This document shows positions 5,625-5,842 of a stretch of DNA of 5,842 nt, one piece after another. Both the position numbers and the translations under genes were made by a program. The notes below the pieces were generated by a model that had not been told where the DNA came from, did not search any database, and saw only the letters and a program-made list of their open reading frames with translations. Positions within the stretch are counted from its first letter, which is position 1, and every line of letters starts with the position of its first letter. The stretch is from an uncultured Prevotella sp. GTDB taxonomy: Bacteria; Bacteroidota; Bacteroidia; Bacteroidales; Bacteroidaceae. The stretch lies in assembly GCA_947303825.1 (NCBI GenBank), contig CAMYZK010000176.1, forward strand, positions 1 through 5,842, read 5' to 3'.

Positions 5625-5656
5625 AAATATAAAATATTAGTTAGTAAAAAAAGAAA
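5611..5656 (-). repeat. 46-bp leader/start-codon direct repeat, copy A
   Basis: Second copy of the 5262-5307 leader, with only two differences, both in the AT-rich spacer just before the ATG. It supplies the leader and first codons of the antitoxin-like gene and begins almost directly after the stop of the Phd-like gene (5660). A frame opening at 5663 (ATGATA..., overlapping that stop) ends after eight codons inside this repeat. Confidence 0.9.
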
Positions 5657-5659
5657 GTA

Positions 5660-5839
5660 TCATCGTTTTAAACCCTCCATCTCGTCCAGTTCATCAAGCA
5701 GTTCCTCCCAACTTAAGAGTTTCTTTTTCCCTTGCAAAGCATCTTTCACATCAGAAAGGGCATTGCGTAGCTCAGCAGCCAGATTGTTGCCGATGTACCT
5801 TGACTGGTTTGCCCTGAAGTCTCTACCTGTCACTATCAT
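5660..5839 (-). CDS. Phd/YefM-like antitoxin, apparently internally deleted (59 aa)
   Basis: Begins 'MIVTGRDFRANQSRYIG', matching the N-terminal DNA-binding start of Phd/YefM antitoxins in Bacteroidota ('..tREFR.nQ.kYl.'). It then jumps to 'NNLAAELRNALSDVKDALQG' and ends 'LLSWEELLDELDEMEGLKR', which resembles the toxin-binding C-terminal helices of the same proteins. The usual middle, about 35-40 residues with 'GE.v.lksR.g..rl.PVte.D', is absent, so an in-frame deletion is inferred. Family members are typically about 80-100 residues. The ATG at 5839 fits the family start; the frame is open to the window edge 3 nt upstream, so a longer start cannot be excluded. No toxin gene follows: the leader repeat begins within a few bases of the stop. 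Without the central strands, operator binding is doubtful. A different short two-helix protein is the alternative. Confidence 0.6.
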   Translation of the reverse strand: MIVTGRDFRANQSRYIGNNLAAELRNALSDVKDALQGKKKLLSWEELLDELDEMEGLKR

Positions 5840-5842
5840 TCC

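Overview
The window looks like part of a Bacteroidota genome, most likely Prevotella or a close relative. The evidence is AT-rich leaders without Shine-Dalgarno sites, a carbohydrate-esterase gene packed against a probable glycosidase, a modular secreted protein ending in the short 'YNLxGQKV...KGLYIxNGKKVVIK' tail common in Prevotella surface proteins, and a small YxxPxxxV-type protein with an acidic Trp/Asp tail. The genus is an inference from protein style; no rRNA or other marker is present.

Layout. (1) 2-1251, plus strand, GC-rich: the last 38 codons of a probable family-2-like glycoside hydrolase, then 8 nt later an intact secreted SGNH/CE2-like acetyl esterase. Together they suggest a polysaccharide-degradation operon. 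(2) 1252-1815, no credible gene: a 421-bp element bounded by two 89-bp inverted arms (72/89 matching positions, no gaps, outer 24 bp perfect), with an internal array of three 18-bp repeats, followed by a strong hairpin terminator. The element looks like a non-autonomous MITE-type insertion. (3) 1816-5275, minus strand, lower GC: a large modular secreted protein gene split by a frameshift near 4171, and a 63-aa protein gene 30 bp downstream of it. (4) 5276-5842, minus strand: remains of two type II toxin-antitoxin loci (a Phd-like antitoxin with an apparent internal deletion; a second antitoxin followed by only the C-terminal tail of a PIN-like toxin), interleaved with two copies of a 46-bp leader-plus-start-codon repeat.

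How the genes fit together: the plus-strand pair probably trims acetylated plant or microbial glycans. The minus-strand protein has three jelly-roll-like carbohydrate-binding-type modules joined by helical spacers, and was probably exported and surface-attached or secreted. As written it cannot be made full length without a frameshift. The most distinctive theme is loss of internal sequence: several adjacent genes keep their ends but have lost middle segments, next to short direct repeats and a MITE-like element. No complete new defence or metabolic system is visible.
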